Counted from the stretch's first letter, positions 24,129 to 33,599 are shown. The stretch is 48,253 bases of DNA from an uncultured Collinsella sp. (GCA_902464565.1 CABQJV010000015.1:1-48253); one strand, 5' to 3'. A program made the numbers and translations. The notes: generated from the letters alone by a model not told the origin.

Positions 24129-25646
24129 ATGGGAACTTATCATAGTACACGAGGACGCACTTTATCATGCTCAAGTAAGGTGGCAATCCGCACCGGCATA
24201 GCTCCCGACGGGGGTTTGTTTGTCTCGGACGAGCTTGGCACCCAGCAGGTCGATATCAGCTCGCTTGCCGATAAATCGTACTTTGAAATCGCTCAAAATG
24301 TGTTGGGAATGTTACTGAACGATTACACGGGCGAAGAAATTTCGGCGTGTGTCGACGAAGCATACCGCGATACGTTTGCGAGTGATGAGGTCACGCCGCT
24401 CGTCAAACTCGACGCAGCGCCGGGCACCGACGCTCCTCAAACCTATGTGATGGAGCTCTTTGGCGGCCCCACGAGCGCCTTTAAGGACGTCGCCCTGCAG
24501 ATGCTCCCCCGCCTCATGGCCCGCACCTCCGCCAAGGACGGCGGCGCCGAGCGCATCATGATCGTCACCGCCACGTCGGGCGACACGGGCAAGGCCGCGC
24601 TCGCCGGTTTTGCCGACGCCCCAGGCACGGGCATCACCGTCTTTTATCCCGAGGGCAAGGTCAGCCGCGTCCAGAACCTGCAGATGTCCACACAGGAGGG
24701 CGACAACGTCGCCGTCTGCGGCATCCGCGGCAACTTCGACGACGCCCAGAGCGCCGTCAAGCGCATCTTTGCCGATAAGGAGCTTGCCGAACGTCTAGAG
24801 GCCGCCGGTACGGTGCTTTCGAGCGCCAACTCCATCAACGTCGGCCGCCTGGTGCCGCAGGTCGTCTACTACTTTGCCGCCTATGCGCAGCTGCTGCGCG
24901 CCGGCGCCATCGAGGCTGGCGACGCCGTGGAGTTCTGCGTACCGACCGGCAACTTTGGCGATATCCTGGCCGGCTACTATGCCAAGCGCATGGGCCTGCC
25001 CGTCGCCAAGCTCATCGTCGCAAGCGACAAGAACAACGTGCTGGCTGACTTCCTGACCACCGGCGTCTACGACCGCAACCGTCCGTTCTTCACGACCATC
25101 TCGCCGTCGATGGACATCCTCATCAGCTCCAACCTGGAGCGCATGCTCTACTTCCTGTCCGATGGCGACTGCGAACTCGTTGCCGGCCTTATGGAGCAGC
25201 TGGCACAAACTGGTCGCTACGAGGTTCCCGCCGACCTGCTGGCAAAGATTCAGAGTGTCTTTGGCTGCGGTTGGGCAAGCGAAGACGAGGTCCGCGCTGC
25301 CATCAAGAGCTGCTGGGACGCGAACGGCTACGTGATCGACCCGCACACCGCTTGCGGCTATCACGTCTTTGACAAGGTCGCCCCCGCCGAGGGCGCCAAG
25401 GCCCGTGTGCTGCTTTCGACCGCCAGCCCCTACAAGTTCCCGCGCGCCTGCTGCGACGCCCTGGGGCTCGACGTTCCCGAGGACGACTTTGAGGCTATGC
25501 GCGTACTCGAGCAGGCCACCAACACGGTCGCCCCGACCCAGCTCGCCGAACTCGAATCCAAGCCCGTCCGCTTCGAAGACGTCTGCAACGTCGATGAGAT
25601 GGCAAGCTACGTCGAATCCGCAGCAAAACGAATGAGCACCAACTAG
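24129..25646 (+). CDS. thrC: Threonine synthase
   Basis: This 505-residue PLP enzyme converts O-phosphohomoserine to threonine. The N-terminal MGTYHSTRG block and PLP-binding K119 in GGPTSAFKD are diagnostic; CVPTGNFGDILAGYYAKRMGLP and the phosphate-binding TATSGDTGKAA segment follow. Its length is that of the long threonine synthase class. The start at 24129 has GAGGAG nine nt upstream; a further in-frame ATG at 24084 has no such site. A clean intrinsic terminator follows the gene, so thrB probably has its own promoter. Confidence 0.96.
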   Translation: MGTYHSTRGRTLSCSSKVAIRTGIAPDGGLFVSDELGTQQVDISSLADKSYFEIAQNVLGMLLNDYTGEEISACVDEAYRDTFASDEVTPLVKLDAAPGTDAPQTYVMELFGGPTSAFKDVALQMLPRLMARTSAKDGGAERIMIVTATSGDTGKAALAGFADAPGTGITVFYPEGKVSRVQNLQMSTQEGDNVAVCGIRGNFDDAQSAVKRIFADKELAERLEAAGTVLSSANSINVGRLVPQVVYYFAAYAQLLRAGAIEAGDAVEFCVPTGNFGDILAGYYAKRMGLPVAKLIVASDKNNVLADFLTTGVYDRNRPFFTTISPSMDILISSNLERMLYFLSDGDCELVAGLMEQLAQTGRYEVPADLLAKIQSVFGCGWASEDEVRAAIKSCWDANGYVIDPHTACGYHVFDKVAPAEGAKARVLLSTASPYKFPRACCDALGLDVPEDDFEAMRVLEQATNTVAPTQLAELESKPVRFEDVCNVDEMASYVESAAKRMSTN

Positions 25647-25658
25647 ATCCCTTATTAA

Positions 25659-25688
25659 GCGCCGGCGAAAGCCGGCGCACTTTCTTTC
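25659..25688 (+). terminator. Intrinsic terminator of thrC
   Basis: GCGCCGGC-GAAA-GCCGGCGC is an 8-bp GC stem with a GNRA tetraloop, followed by ACTTTCTTTC. Confidence 0.88.
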
Positions 25689-25724
25689 ATCAGATAACCC
25701 CCGGGATGATGACGAACGCGCACA

Positions 25725-25835
25725 GCGTGCCTGGCTGTTTAGTTCGTCGCGAGTTCCGCACGCAAAGGAAGCACTTAATGTGCTTTCCGTCTTGCGCAGG
25801 ACTGCCCGAGCAGCGAACTAAACAGCCAGGCACGC
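25725..25835. repeat. Long hairpin F in the thrC-thrB gap
   Basis: A perfect 22-bp stem (25725-25746 with 25814-25835) surrounds an inner stem (CGCAAAGGAAGCAC against GTGCTTTCCGTCTTGCG, imperfect). Its right arm ends one base before the AGGAGG ribosome site of thrB. It holds TTCCGCA and CAGGAC in loop positions but lacks the full motif of hairpins A-E, so kinship is tentative. A role in thrB translation is possible. Confidence 0.8.
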
Positions 25836-25848
25836 CAGGAGGACCCAC

Positions 25849-26730
25849 ATGATCAAAATCACCGTCCCAGCAACCAGTGCCAACTTGGGCATTGGCTACG
25901 ATACCCTCGGCATGGCCGTCAGCCTCTACTCGCACTTTACCTTTGAGCGCGCCGATAAACTCGCCATCACGGGCTGCCCCGAAGAGTTCCAAAACGAGGA
26001 CAACCTGGTCTACGTCAGCTTTGTCGATGCACTGGCCGCATGGGGCGAGCCGGCTTTTCCCGTTGCCATCGACATTCAGACTGACGTTCCCGTCGCCCGC
26101 GGCCTAGGCTCCAGCTCCACCTGCGTCGTCGCCGGCATTATGGCCGCCGCCGCACTGACAGGCCACACCGTCGACCGCGCCGAGCTTGTTCGCATTGCCA
26201 CCGAAGTCGAGGGCCATCCCGATAACGTCGCCCCCGCCATCCTGGGCGGCGCCGTCTGCTCCTTTACGCCGACCGATTCGCTCCCCCAGTGCCTGCGCTA
26301 CGAGGTGAGCGATCGCCTGCGTTTTATTACCGTGATTCCGCCCTACGAGGTACACACGAGCGAGGCGCGCAAGGTCGTGCCGCAGGAGATTCCGCTCTCC
26401 ACCGCCGTGTGGCAGATGGGCCGCATCGCCGGTATGACGCGCGGCTTGGAGACTGGTGACCTCGACCTGATTGCCGCCGCCAATGACGACCGCATCCAGG
26501 AACCCTATCGTCGCCGTCTGATTCCCGACTACAACGCCGTGCGCGACACCTGCCTTAACGGCGGCGCCAAGACCATCTGGATCAGTGGCTCCGGCTCGAC
26601 CCTCATGGCTGTGACCGACGACACCATCGTGGCAAAGTTCCTGCAGGTCAAGCTGCGCGAGCAGTTCCCCAAGTGCGACACGCATATCCTCACGTGCGAC
26701 ACGGAAGGCGCTCAAATCGAGTACCTGTAG
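25849..26730 (+). CDS. thrB: Homoserine kinase
   Basis: The 293-residue GHMP-family kinase phosphorylates homoserine, the substrate-producing step before threonine synthase. Visible motifs are PATSANLGIGYDTLGMAV, the phosphate-binding PVARGLGSSST and the C-terminal GSGSTLMAV. AGGAGG (25836-25841) gives a strong ribosome site. The gene follows thrC, separated by a terminator and hairpin F. Its own stop codon lies in the outer stem of hairpin C. Homoserine dehydrogenase is not in this window. Confidence 0.96.
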   Translation: MIKITVPATSANLGIGYDTLGMAVSLYSHFTFERADKLAITGCPEEFQNEDNLVYVSFVDALAAWGEPAFPVAIDIQTDVPVARGLGSSSTCVVAGIMAAAALTGHTVDRAELVRIATEVEGHPDNVAPAILGGAVCSFTPTDSLPQCLRYEVSDRLRFITVIPPYEVHTSEARKVVPQEIPLSTAVWQMGRIAGMTRGLETGDLDLIAAANDDRIQEPYRRRLIPDYNAVRDTCLNGGAKTIWISGSGSTLMAVTDDTIVAKFLQVKLREQFPKCDTHILTCDTEGAQIEYL

Positions 26731-26909
26731 ACATCCTCCTCATATACCTGTCCGGGACGGTCGGGATATTCCCTCAAAATCGTCCTCGCGCATGAAGGCC
26801 CCTTGTCCTGCTCCTACGGAGCGACGGACAAGGGGCCTTCGCGCTGCGGAATGATTTTGAGGGAATATCCCGACCGTCCCTGCGCCTACCTTGCTGAGGA
26901 TGTCTACAG
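26725..26909 (+). repeat. Long conserved-loop hairpin C, 3' of thrB
   Basis: A perfect 14-bp outer stem (26725-26738 with 26896-26909) includes the thrB stop codon. A perfect 28-bp stem (26754-26781 with 26853-26880) encloses GTCCTCG (26782-26788), CATG, a 14-bp inner stem (26795-26808 with 26826-26839), apical GCTCC-TAC-GGAGC, and CTGCGGAAT (26844-26852). Architecture and motifs match hairpins A, B and D; the 28-bp arm sequence is unique. Confidence 0.93.
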
Positions 26910-26986
26910 GGACCCACGCTTTGAAGGGGCGCCAGGCTGATAGTTGATTTTTATTGGCAGGGGCTCTTGCTGGTAAGGGGCACTCA

Positions 26987-27577
26987 CTAGAGGCAGGCCT
27001 CGGCAATGCGGCGCTTAAGCTCGTCGATGCCGGCGCCGGTCTGAGAGCTTGTGATGATCACGTTCTCGGCCGGAACGTTGAGCTGCTTTTTGATGGCTGC
27101 TGCCTGGCGGGCCTGTTGGGTGCGGCTGAGCTTGTCGGCCTTGGTGAGGCAGACGATAAAGTTGAACTCGTTGCCCTGCAGGTAGTCAATCATGTCGTGA
27201 TCGAGCTTGCTGGGGTCGTGGCGGATATCCACCAGAGAGACGACCAAGTTAAAGCTGCGCTCGGAGTCAAAGAAATCGCCAATGAGCTCGGCCCAGCGGT
27301 CGCGCTCGGCCTTGGAACGACGGGCGAAACCGTAGCCCGGCAGGTCCACAAAATGCACGTCGTCGGCCTCAAAAAAGTTGATGTTGCTCGTCTTGCCCGG
27401 CGTGCTCGAAACCTTGACCAGGTTCTTGCGGCCAAAGAGTTTGTTCATGATGGAGGACTTGCCCACGTTGGAGCGGCCGACGAAGCTCACCTCGGGACAG
27501 GTTGACTCGGGAATCTGCGAAACCTTGCCGTAGCTGGCGACGAACTTGGCAAGCTGGTAGTTAATTGAATCGGCCAT
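26987..27577 (-). CDS. engB: Ribosome biogenesis GTP-binding protein EngB/YsxC
   Basis: This 196-residue TRAFAC GTPase assists assembly of the large ribosomal subunit. It has the P-loop GRSNVGKS (34-41), G2/G3 with TPGKT and DLPGYGFARR, and G4 TKADK. The ATG at 27577 follows AAGGAG; an in-frame GTG two codons earlier overlaps that site and is less likely. Length is normal. The nucleosidase gene lies 39 bp upstream on the same strand, so the two may be co-transcribed. Confidence 0.96.
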   Translation of the reverse strand: MADSINYQLAKFVASYGKVSQIPESTCPEVSFVGRSNVGKSSIMNKLFGRKNLVKVSSTPGKTSNINFFEADDVHFVDLPGYGFARRSKAERDRWAELIGDFFDSERSFNLVVSLVDIRHDPSKLDHDMIDYLQGNEFNFIVCLTKADKLSRTQQARQAAAIKKQLNVPAENVIITSSQTGAGIDELKRRIAEACL

Positions 27578-27616
27578 GGACACTCCTTGGTCGTAGGTTC
27601 TTACAAAACGGGCGTG

Positions 27617-28357
27617 CTATTGCGCGGCGGCGATACGACGAACGATGTCAAGCGTGATGCCGCTCGCGGTGCGAGCGTACTCGTCCAGATCGAACTCGCG
27701 CTCGCAAAACGCGTCATATGCCTCGTCACAATTATCGCTGATAGCGCGCAGTACCAGGCAATCGACACCATTCTTGGCCGCGATGTGCGCAATTGCCGCG
27801 CCCTCCATCTCGACGCAATCGGCATGCGTGGCCTCAATCGCAGCGTTACGCATGGCGTCACCCGTAACAAAGCGATCACCCGTGGCGATAGTGCCACACA
27901 GGAACTGCTTGGGGTCCTTCTCCGCAGAAGTCTCATCCGCCGAGGCATCCACAAATCCATGCTCGGCAAGCACGACGGCGGCAACATCAGCCAACGCCGG
28001 TGTCGAGACAAACTCTTCGAGCCCCGGCGCGGACTCGGCGATGAGTGCCGTATCGGTATCCAGATAGCGCAGGCACTTGCCTATAACCACGTCGTTAATA
28101 TGGAGTTTAGGGTTTAGGCCGCCCGCAATGCCCGAAAACACAACGGCCTGCGGGGCGTATTTGCTGATGAGATGCTGCGTTGCGGCAGCGGCGTTCACGG
28201 TCCCCATGCCTGCCGTCGTGGCGACTACTGTCAGACCCGAAAGCCCACCGTTCACAACGGTCAAGCCCGCCTCCTGCGACTCATGCGTGCCACTCAGCTC
28301 TTCCTTAATCTGCGCAACCTCTTTTTCGAGTGCGCCTATGATCGCGATGGTTGCCAT
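27617..28357 (-). CDS. mtnN: 5'-methylthioadenosine/S-adenosylhomocysteine nucleosidase
   Basis: A 246-residue nucleosidase that cleaves adenine from MTA and SAH, clearing by-products of SAM-dependent (including radical-SAM) reactions. The N-terminal IAIIGALEKEVAQIKEEL, the ATTAGMGTVNAAAATQ block, FSGIAGGLNP, the substrate motif EMEGAAIAHIAAKNG and RAISDNCDE are those of the PNP/UDP family's MTAN branch. The ATG at 28357 has GGGGGA just upstream; a TTG further out is rejected. Neighbours engB downstream and pflA upstream share its strand; the link to pflA may reflect 5'-deoxyadenosine/SAM recycling. Confidence 0.95.
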   Translation of the reverse strand: MATIAIIGALEKEVAQIKEELSGTHESQEAGLTVVNGGLSGLTVVATTAGMGTVNAAAATQHLISKYAPQAVVFSGIAGGLNPKLHINDVVIGKCLRYLDTDTALIAESAPGLEEFVSTPALADVAAVVLAEHGFVDASADETSAEKDPKQFLCGTIATGDRFVTGDAMRNAAIEATHADCVEMEGAAIAHIAAKNGVDCLVLRAISDNCDEAYDAFCEREFDLDEYARTASGITLDIVRRIAAAQ

Positions 28358-28480
28358 GCCATCCCCCAAATCCGTGCAAATTGCTTATCCACGGTATGGT
28401 ACCAGCATTTTGGCTCAACCGCGCAATACGAAGCCGCTAGACCACCGCAGCGCGGGTATCGTAGAGGAGCAAAAGACTTG

Positions 28481-29299
28481 CTAGCCGATGGCGTTTTTTA
28501 GCTCCGCGCGGCGCTTTTTCATACCGGCCATAACGGCATTGCGCAGCTCGGGCATGCGCGCGGTATCCATCTGTGGAACGCCCTCGAGCTTATAGGGAAT
28601 CCCCAGCTGCTCGTACTTGACGACGCCCATCGTGTGATACGGCAGCATTTCCAGGCCCACCACGTTGTGCCATGGAGCGATGAGGCGACCGAGCTTCTCG
28701 CACTCCTCAACCGTATCGGTAATGCCCGGCACCACCACGTGGCGGATAACGACCTTAATCTTGCGACGCGCGAGCTCATCACCAAACGCCAGAATGCGTG
28801 CAGGATCGCAACCGGTCAGCTTTTTATGCTCGACTGGGTCGGCATGCTTAATATCGAGCAGTACCATGTCGGTCTCGTTGAGCACGGCATCGAACTTCTC
28901 GGGGTGGTTGGGGTCAAATGCATAGCCACAGCTATCTAGGCAGGTATGTACACGGCCATCGGGGTTGTTGTGCATTGCACGGAACAGGTCGGCCAAAAAC
29001 TCGGGCTGCAGGAGCGGCTCGCCGCCCGAAACGGTAATGCCGCCGCTGCGGTAAAACTCATGGTTACTCTGGAACTCATCCATCAGGTGTTCGACGGTCA
29101 CCATGGTGCCGCCGTTGACCGACCAGGTATCGGGATTGTGGCAATACGCGCAGCGCATGGGACAGCCCTGAACAAACACCACAAAGCGGATGCCGGGTCC
29201 GTCGACCGTTCCCATCGTCTCGATCGAATGCACGCGGCCAAGGGCAAACGCAGAGTCCTCGGGACGAGCGTCCACACCCTCAAGCGTCATTTCTGCCAT
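28481..29299 (-). CDS. pflA: Pyruvate formate-lyase activating enzyme
   Basis: The 272-residue radical SAM enzyme installs the glycyl radical on pyruvate formate-lyase. The cluster motif is GCPMRCAYC (C46, C50, C53), preceded by GTVDGPGIRFVVFVQ, and followed by GGITVSGGEP and the DLKH-like LLDIKHADP block. Its length fits PflA rather than larger activases with extra ferredoxin domains. The target here should be the separate glycyl-radical polypeptide at 36634, about 7.3 kb away, not a full-length PflB. It is followed by mtnN on the same strand. Confidence 0.95.
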   Translation of the reverse strand: MAEMTLEGVDARPEDSAFALGRVHSIETMGTVDGPGIRFVVFVQGCPMRCAYCHNPDTWSVNGGTMVTVEHLMDEFQSNHEFYRSGGITVSGGEPLLQPEFLADLFRAMHNNPDGRVHTCLDSCGYAFDPNHPEKFDAVLNETDMVLLDIKHADPVEHKKLTGCDPARILAFGDELARRKIKVVIRHVVVPGITDTVEECEKLGRLIAPWHNVVGLEMLPYHTMGVVKYEQLGIPYKLEGVPQMDTARMPELRNAVMAGMKKRRAELKNAIG

Positions 29300-29333
29300 T
29301 CGCGCTACCTTGCCTCTCCTTGGATGTAACCAA

Positions 29334-29411
29334 TTAAAATGCCAGAGCCATTCTAGCCCATGCGTTTGCGTTTAAACGTCTCGGGCTAGAATGGCACGTT
29401 TTAATCTATTC
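29334..29411 (-). terminator. Long hairpin between the DegV gene and pflA
   Basis: GCCATTCTAGCCC pairs with GGGCTAGAATGGC, and outside it ATTAAAA pairs with TTTTAAT. On the minus strand it follows the DegV gene by about 65 bp and ends in TTTTAATT, fitting a terminator. Confidence 0.7.
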
Positions 29412-29473
29412 CCCATCACCATGGTTGGGGTCTACGTCGAGATGCCAGGCTGAAGAACGCTCGCCTGAGGCCT

Positions 29474-30328
29474 TTACGCCTTAAGCGTGAGCACCGCACC
29501 GAAGGCGGTCGGGCCGCAATGGCTCGAGATGACGCCGCCGACTTGAGTCCAGGTAACGTCCTTAAAGCCCAGGTCATGCGCATAGACTTCCATGTCATCG
29601 CGCAGCTCCTGGGAAAGGCCCACCGAATACGCCAGGCCAATGTGCGAGTAGTCAATCTCGCCCTTCGCAACCATGTGGTCAATGAAGGCGCGGGCGCACT
29701 TGAGCATAGAACCGCGGAACTTCTTGGTCGCCACGAACTTACCGCCCGTCACCTCAATGCAGGGCTTAATCTTGAGCAGATGGGCGCCCAGGAACGCGAC
29801 GTTGGACAAGCGACCGCCCGCCTTAAGGAAGGCAAGGTCCGTAGGAACAAAGCCCAGCAGCACGCGGTCCATGACGGAGTTCGCGAAGGCGAAGATCTCG
29901 TCGACGGTGGCATTGGGGTGAGTCTCGATGTATTTGGCGGTCTCGACGACAACGAGCGACTGCCCCACCGAGACAAAGCGCGTGTCCATGGAGTAGACGT
30001 AGTCGCGACCCTTGGCGGCGATCTTCGATGATTGATGCGAGCAGGTCGTGGCCTCGGAGTACGCAAGATGTAGAATGGTCGCATCGGGCTGCTCGGCATG
30101 GATACGATCGTACACGTGAGCAAAATCCGCAGGCGCGCAGCCACTGGTCTTGGGCATCACGCCAAACTCGTTGCAGCGTGAGTAAATCTCGAGCGGATCG
30201 ATCGAACCGTCCTCGACGGTCTCGTCACCAATCGTGACATGCATGGGCACGCGCACGATGCCGTAGCGTTCGCAAAGCTCCGGCGTCACATCCGACCCAG
30301 ACTCAACCACGATTACGTACTTGCCCAT
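29474..30328 (-). CDS. DegV family fatty-acid-binding protein
   Basis: A 284-residue EDD-fold protein. The N-terminal MGKYVIVVESGSDVTPEL and the segment VMPKTSGCAPADFAHVYDRI resemble DegV/FakB, with KAGGRLSNVAFLGAHLLKIKPCIEV as the second conserved block. FakB-type members deliver fatty acids to the kinase FakA for phospholipid synthesis; DegV paralogues are often of unknown ligand. The Ser-rich TSQPSP-like motif is changed to TSGCAPA, so ligand contacts may differ. Start chosen at 30328, where family homology begins, although the ribosome site is weak. Confidence 0.88.
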   Translation of the reverse strand: MGKYVIVVESGSDVTPELCERYGIVRVPMHVTIGDETVEDGSIDPLEIYSRCNEFGVMPKTSGCAPADFAHVYDRIHAEQPDATILHLAYSEATTCSHQSSKIAAKGRDYVYSMDTRFVSVGQSLVVVETAKYIETHPNATVDEIFAFANSVMDRVLLGFVPTDLAFLKAGGRLSNVAFLGAHLLKIKPCIEVTGGKFVATKKFRGSMLKCARAFIDHMVAKGEIDYSHIGLAYSVGLSQELRDDMEVYAHDLGFKDVTWTQVGGVISSHCGPTAFGAVLTLKA

Positions 30329-30603
30329 TATTATCACGACCCATCTCAACATTGGCTTTTCAATACATGGCACGCGCCGCCGCACTGTTGCACAACGGCG
30401 TCCAAGCGCCAAAGAGACGCCGCCCCTTGCACACAACAAAGGACAGCGTCTCCCTGGAAAACTCCGTGCATCCTGAGATTCTACACGGTTTATTAAGGAG
30501 TGTTACTTATTCCGCAAACGGTCGCTATACGCGATAAACGGTAGCTGGCCGCGGTAACTGCGACACATTCCGCCCAGCAAGTCCAATCGTACTCCATGCA
30601 CGG

Positions 30604-32046
30604 TTAATGCACGAGGCGGTAGAAATTCATCGATACCGCACCCTCGGCGTGCAGCTCCATCGCCGGAACCGCCGGCGAATAGGTACGGCTCGTAAGTGCC
30701 GCCTCGCCGCCATTTGCAAAAATCTCGACCATCGTAGTGTCCGAAAGCACGCGTAGGTCGCGAAGCTCGCCGAGCTCAATCGACCTCTGGTCGCGCCCAT
30801 AGCCTTCGTCACCCATATCGAGGGTAAGCATCCCGTCCGTATAACGCACAAAGACACCCTTGCGGATTTCGAGCTCGACCATCTTGGCGCCCTCACAGGA
30901 AACCACAAGATCAAACAGGCGGCCCGGCTCCTCAACGGTTTCACCGCCTGTCGCGCGAACGCAGTCGCCGCGCACCTTCTCAATCTCGTGCGCCGGCTGC
31001 TGACAGAGCTTACCATCGTGTATGCTCAGCTCTCGCGGCACCGTCAACGCGCACTGCCACCCGCGTGCCACCGTCGGGTTTTCTGCCGTCGCATCGGGGC
31101 AACCAGACCACCCGATCATCAAACGCCGACCCGCAGCATCCTCAAAGGACTGCGGTGCGTAGAAATCAAAGCCGGCATCGACCATCGGGGGCATGCCCTG
31201 CCCGGTGATCTTAAAGCTCGGCGCCTCCCAATCGGCCTCGATGGAGAACCACACGCACTGGTGCGGATTGCGGTAACACCAACCATCGGCGGGCACACCC
31301 TGCGGACAGCAAACGAGAATAAGCTCGCCATCAAGCTCAAATAGATCAGGGCACTCCCACATAAAGCCAAACTTCTCGCCCGGCTCAATGCGCGTCGCAT
31401 AGCTCCAGTCCTCTAGATCGTGCGAGGCATAGACAAGCACGCAGCCACGATTGTCTTTCGTACGAGCGCCGAGAACCATGTAGTAGATACCGTCGTGTTC
31501 AAGGATTTTGGGGTCGCGCACGTGCGTACCGATATCGTCGGGGTAATCGACCGGCCCAACAGCCATGCGCTTCTCGCCCAATTCGTCGGGATTCTCGGCA
31601 ACCATATGAATTTGGTTTTGCTCACGGCCCGTCAACACGTAGTCGTAATCATCGCGGTCAAAATGCTTGACGTTGCCGGTATAGAAGTAGTGGATCTTAC
31701 CATCACGTACAAAGGCAGAACCAGAATACGCTCCACTCGAATCCAAATCGGAATCGGGAAACAGCACGGGACCGTGATTCTCGTAGGTCACAAAATCCTT
31801 TGTCGTCAGATGGTTCCAAAGCACTGGACCGCCATGCGCAGCATCGAACGGATCGTATTGATGATAGATGTGATACGTATCACCAATCTGAACCAAACCG
31901 TTGGGGTCGTTGAGCCAGCCAAGCTCAGGCTCCACATGGAACAGGAGCCTATCGGGGTCGGACGCGATGCGAGCCGCCGTCTCGTCCTGTCCAGCTCGCC
32001 ACTGCTCATAGTCCGCGCGTGTCACCTTATTTTTTTGATTAAACAT
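30604..32046 (-). CDS. scrB: GH32 sucrose-6-phosphate hydrolase / beta-fructosidase
   Basis: The 480-residue family-32 glycosidase should split sucrose-6-phosphate to glucose-6-phosphate and fructose. The catalytic nucleophile is D47 in WLNDPNG; the transition-state Asp sits in HVRDPKI and the acid/base Glu in WECPDLF. There is no signal peptide, so it acts in the cytoplasm on the product of the neighbouring PTS. It is last in a four-gene sucrose cluster, separated from the EIIBC gene by 101 bp with a strong hairpin. Sucrose-6-phosphate specificity is inferred from context; a plain fructosidase is the alternative. Confidence 0.9.
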   Translation of the reverse strand: MFNQKNKVTRADYEQWRAGQDETAARIASDPDRLLFHVEPELGWLNDPNGLVQIGDTYHIYHQYDPFDAAHGGPVLWNHLTTKDFVTYENHGPVLFPDSDLDSSGAYSGSAFVRDGKIHYFYTGNVKHFDRDDYDYVLTGREQNQIHMVAENPDELGEKRMAVGPVDYPDDIGTHVRDPKILEHDGIYYMVLGARTKDNRGCVLVYASHDLEDWSYATRIEPGEKFGFMWECPDLFELDGELILVCCPQGVPADGWCYRNPHQCVWFSIEADWEAPSFKITGQGMPPMVDAGFDFYAPQSFEDAAGRRLMIGWSGCPDATAENPTVARGWQCALTVPRELSIHDGKLCQQPAHEIEKVRGDCVRATGGETVEEPGRLFDLVVSCEGAKMVELEIRKGVFVRYTDGMLTLDMGDEGYGRDQRSIELGELRDLRVLSDTTMVEIFANGGEAALTSRTYSPAVPAMELHAEGAVSMNFYRLVH

Positions 32047-32067
32047 CGCCGTTGACTTTCTCGTCTA

Positions 32068-32108
32068 TGGGGAAGGACGCTCGACTCACACGAGTCGAAC
32101 GCCCTTCC
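32068..32108 (-). repeat. Intercistronic hairpin between EIIBC and scrB
   Basis: GGGAAGGACGCTCGACTC pairs with GAGTCGAACGCCCTTCC, with two single mismatches and a 4-nt ACAC loop. It has no T-run and may tune mRNA stability between the transporter and hydrolase messages. Confidence 0.75.
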
Positions 32109-32147
32109 TCAAATGGACTTATCCTCAGATTACGCTGAACGGCTCAA

Positions 32148-33599
32148 CTAGAAGCTAACGTCGAAGCCAGCGCCAGCGCCCTCTTCATCGGTGGTCGGCA
32201 CGCCCTTTGCCTTGTTGTAGGCAAAGATCAAGACGATCGGCACGATAAAGGCGATGAGATTGCCGGCCACATACCACACGAGCGTCTCGGGCGTAACGAT
32301 GAGCAGGCCAAGCACACCGGTCAGACCCTGACCGATAGCGCGCACCTCAAAGAGCTTCACGAAGGCACCGCCGCAGCCTGCACCGATGCAAGCGCAGACG
32401 AACGGGATGATCGAGTAGCGCATGTTTGCAGCAAAGATTGCGGGCTCGGAGATACCGACCAGCGTCGGGATAAAGGACGACATGCAGATGTTGCGCTCTT
32501 TGGAGTGCTTCTTGTGGATGAGATACATGCCGATGGCGCCGCCGCCCTGGGCGATGATGGAAACCGACCAGATGGCCTGGATGTAGTTGAAGCCGGTCGT
32601 GGCAACGAGGTTGGCCTCAATACCCTGGATGAACTGATGCGTACCGGTAACGACGAGCGGCTGCAGGAACGCGGCGAAGACAAAGGCGCCAAAGACGCCC
32701 ATCCTGTTGTACAGGACATCGATTACGCCAGCGAGGACGTCGCCGATCAGGTTGCCGAGCGGGCCGAACACGGTGAACAGGGCAACGTTAGCAAGAATCA
32801 GGGTAACGGTCGGAACAAAGACAAACGAGACGACCTCGGGGATGTACTTCTGGGCAATCTTCTCGACCTTGGCCATAAACCAGGCAGTCAGGATTGCAGG
32901 GAACACGCCGCCCTGGAAAGCAACCATGGGGATGGAGAGCGGACCAAAGTTCCAGTACTCAGCACCCGACGGATCCATAACGAACGCGTTACGGTTCATA
33001 AGGCTCGGGTGAACCATGACGATACCGACGAGGATACCCAGGATCGGGTTGCCGCCAAAACGCTTGACCGCGCTATACATAACCAGGACAGGCAGGTAGT
33101 CAAAGGTGGTGGCAATAATGGCAAAGAAGCTTGCGAGGTTCTTGAGGAACTCGCTGTGGTCGGCGAGGCTGCCCTCCATGCCAAAGAGGCCGTTGGCAAC
33201 GATCAGCGACTTAAGGCCGATGATGATAGCAGCGCCGACGAAAGCGGGAATGATGGGGATAAAGATGTCCGAGAATACCTTGAGGACCGAGAAGAACTTG
33301 CCCTTCTTGTCCGCCTCGGCGCCCTTGACCTCGGAAGCGCTGATCTCCTTAACGCCCGTCAGAGCCATAAACTCATCGTAGACCTTGTTGACGGTACCGG
33401 TACCGAAGATGATCATGAGCTGGCCGCTGTTGTACAGCACGCCCTTGACGCCATCGATGTTCTCAAGCTCGGCCTTGTTGTACTTGCTCGTATCCTTGAG
33501 CACCAGACGCAGACGCGTAACGCAATGCGTGGCGCCCTCGATGTTCTCCAGACCGCCGACGTTATCGACGACTTGCTGAGACACTACTTTGTAGTCCAT
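32148..33599 (-). CDS. scrA: PTS sucrose-type transporter, EIIBC
   Basis: The 483-residue permease imports and phosphorylates a beta-fructoside such as sucrose. The EIIB domain (1-90) has the phospho-cysteine C26 in THCVTRLRL; the EIIC domain (about 105-470) has about ten hydrophobic helices with GISEPAIFAANMRYSIIPF. There is no EIIA domain, so a shared glucose-type EIIA must act in trans. The start at 33599 has GAGAGGAAC upstream. A perfect AAAACGTTTT palindrome at 33628-33637 lies in the 45-bp gap before it, a likely operator of the adjacent LacI-family regulator. Confidence 0.94.
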   Translation of the reverse strand: MDYKVVSQQVVDNVGGLENIEGATHCVTRLRLVLKDTSKYNKAELENIDGVKGVLYNSGQLMIIFGTGTVNKVYDEFMALTGVKEISASEVKGAEADKKGKFFSVLKVFSDIFIPIIPAFVGAAIIIGLKSLIVANGLFGMEGSLADHSEFLKNLASFFAIIATTFDYLPVLVMYSAVKRFGGNPILGILVGIVMVHPSLMNRNAFVMDPSGAEYWNFGPLSIPMVAFQGGVFPAILTAWFMAKVEKIAQKYIPEVVSFVFVPTVTLILANVALFTVFGPLGNLIGDVLAGVIDVLYNRMGVFGAFVFAAFLQPLVVTGTHQFIQGIEANLVATTGFNYIQAIWSVSIIAQGGGAIGMYLIHKKHSKERNICMSSFIPTLVGISEPAIFAANMRYSIIPFVCACIGAGCGGAFVKLFEVRAIGQGLTGVLGLLIVTPETLVWYVAGNLIAFIVPIVLIFAYNKAKGVPTTDEEGAGAGFDVSF

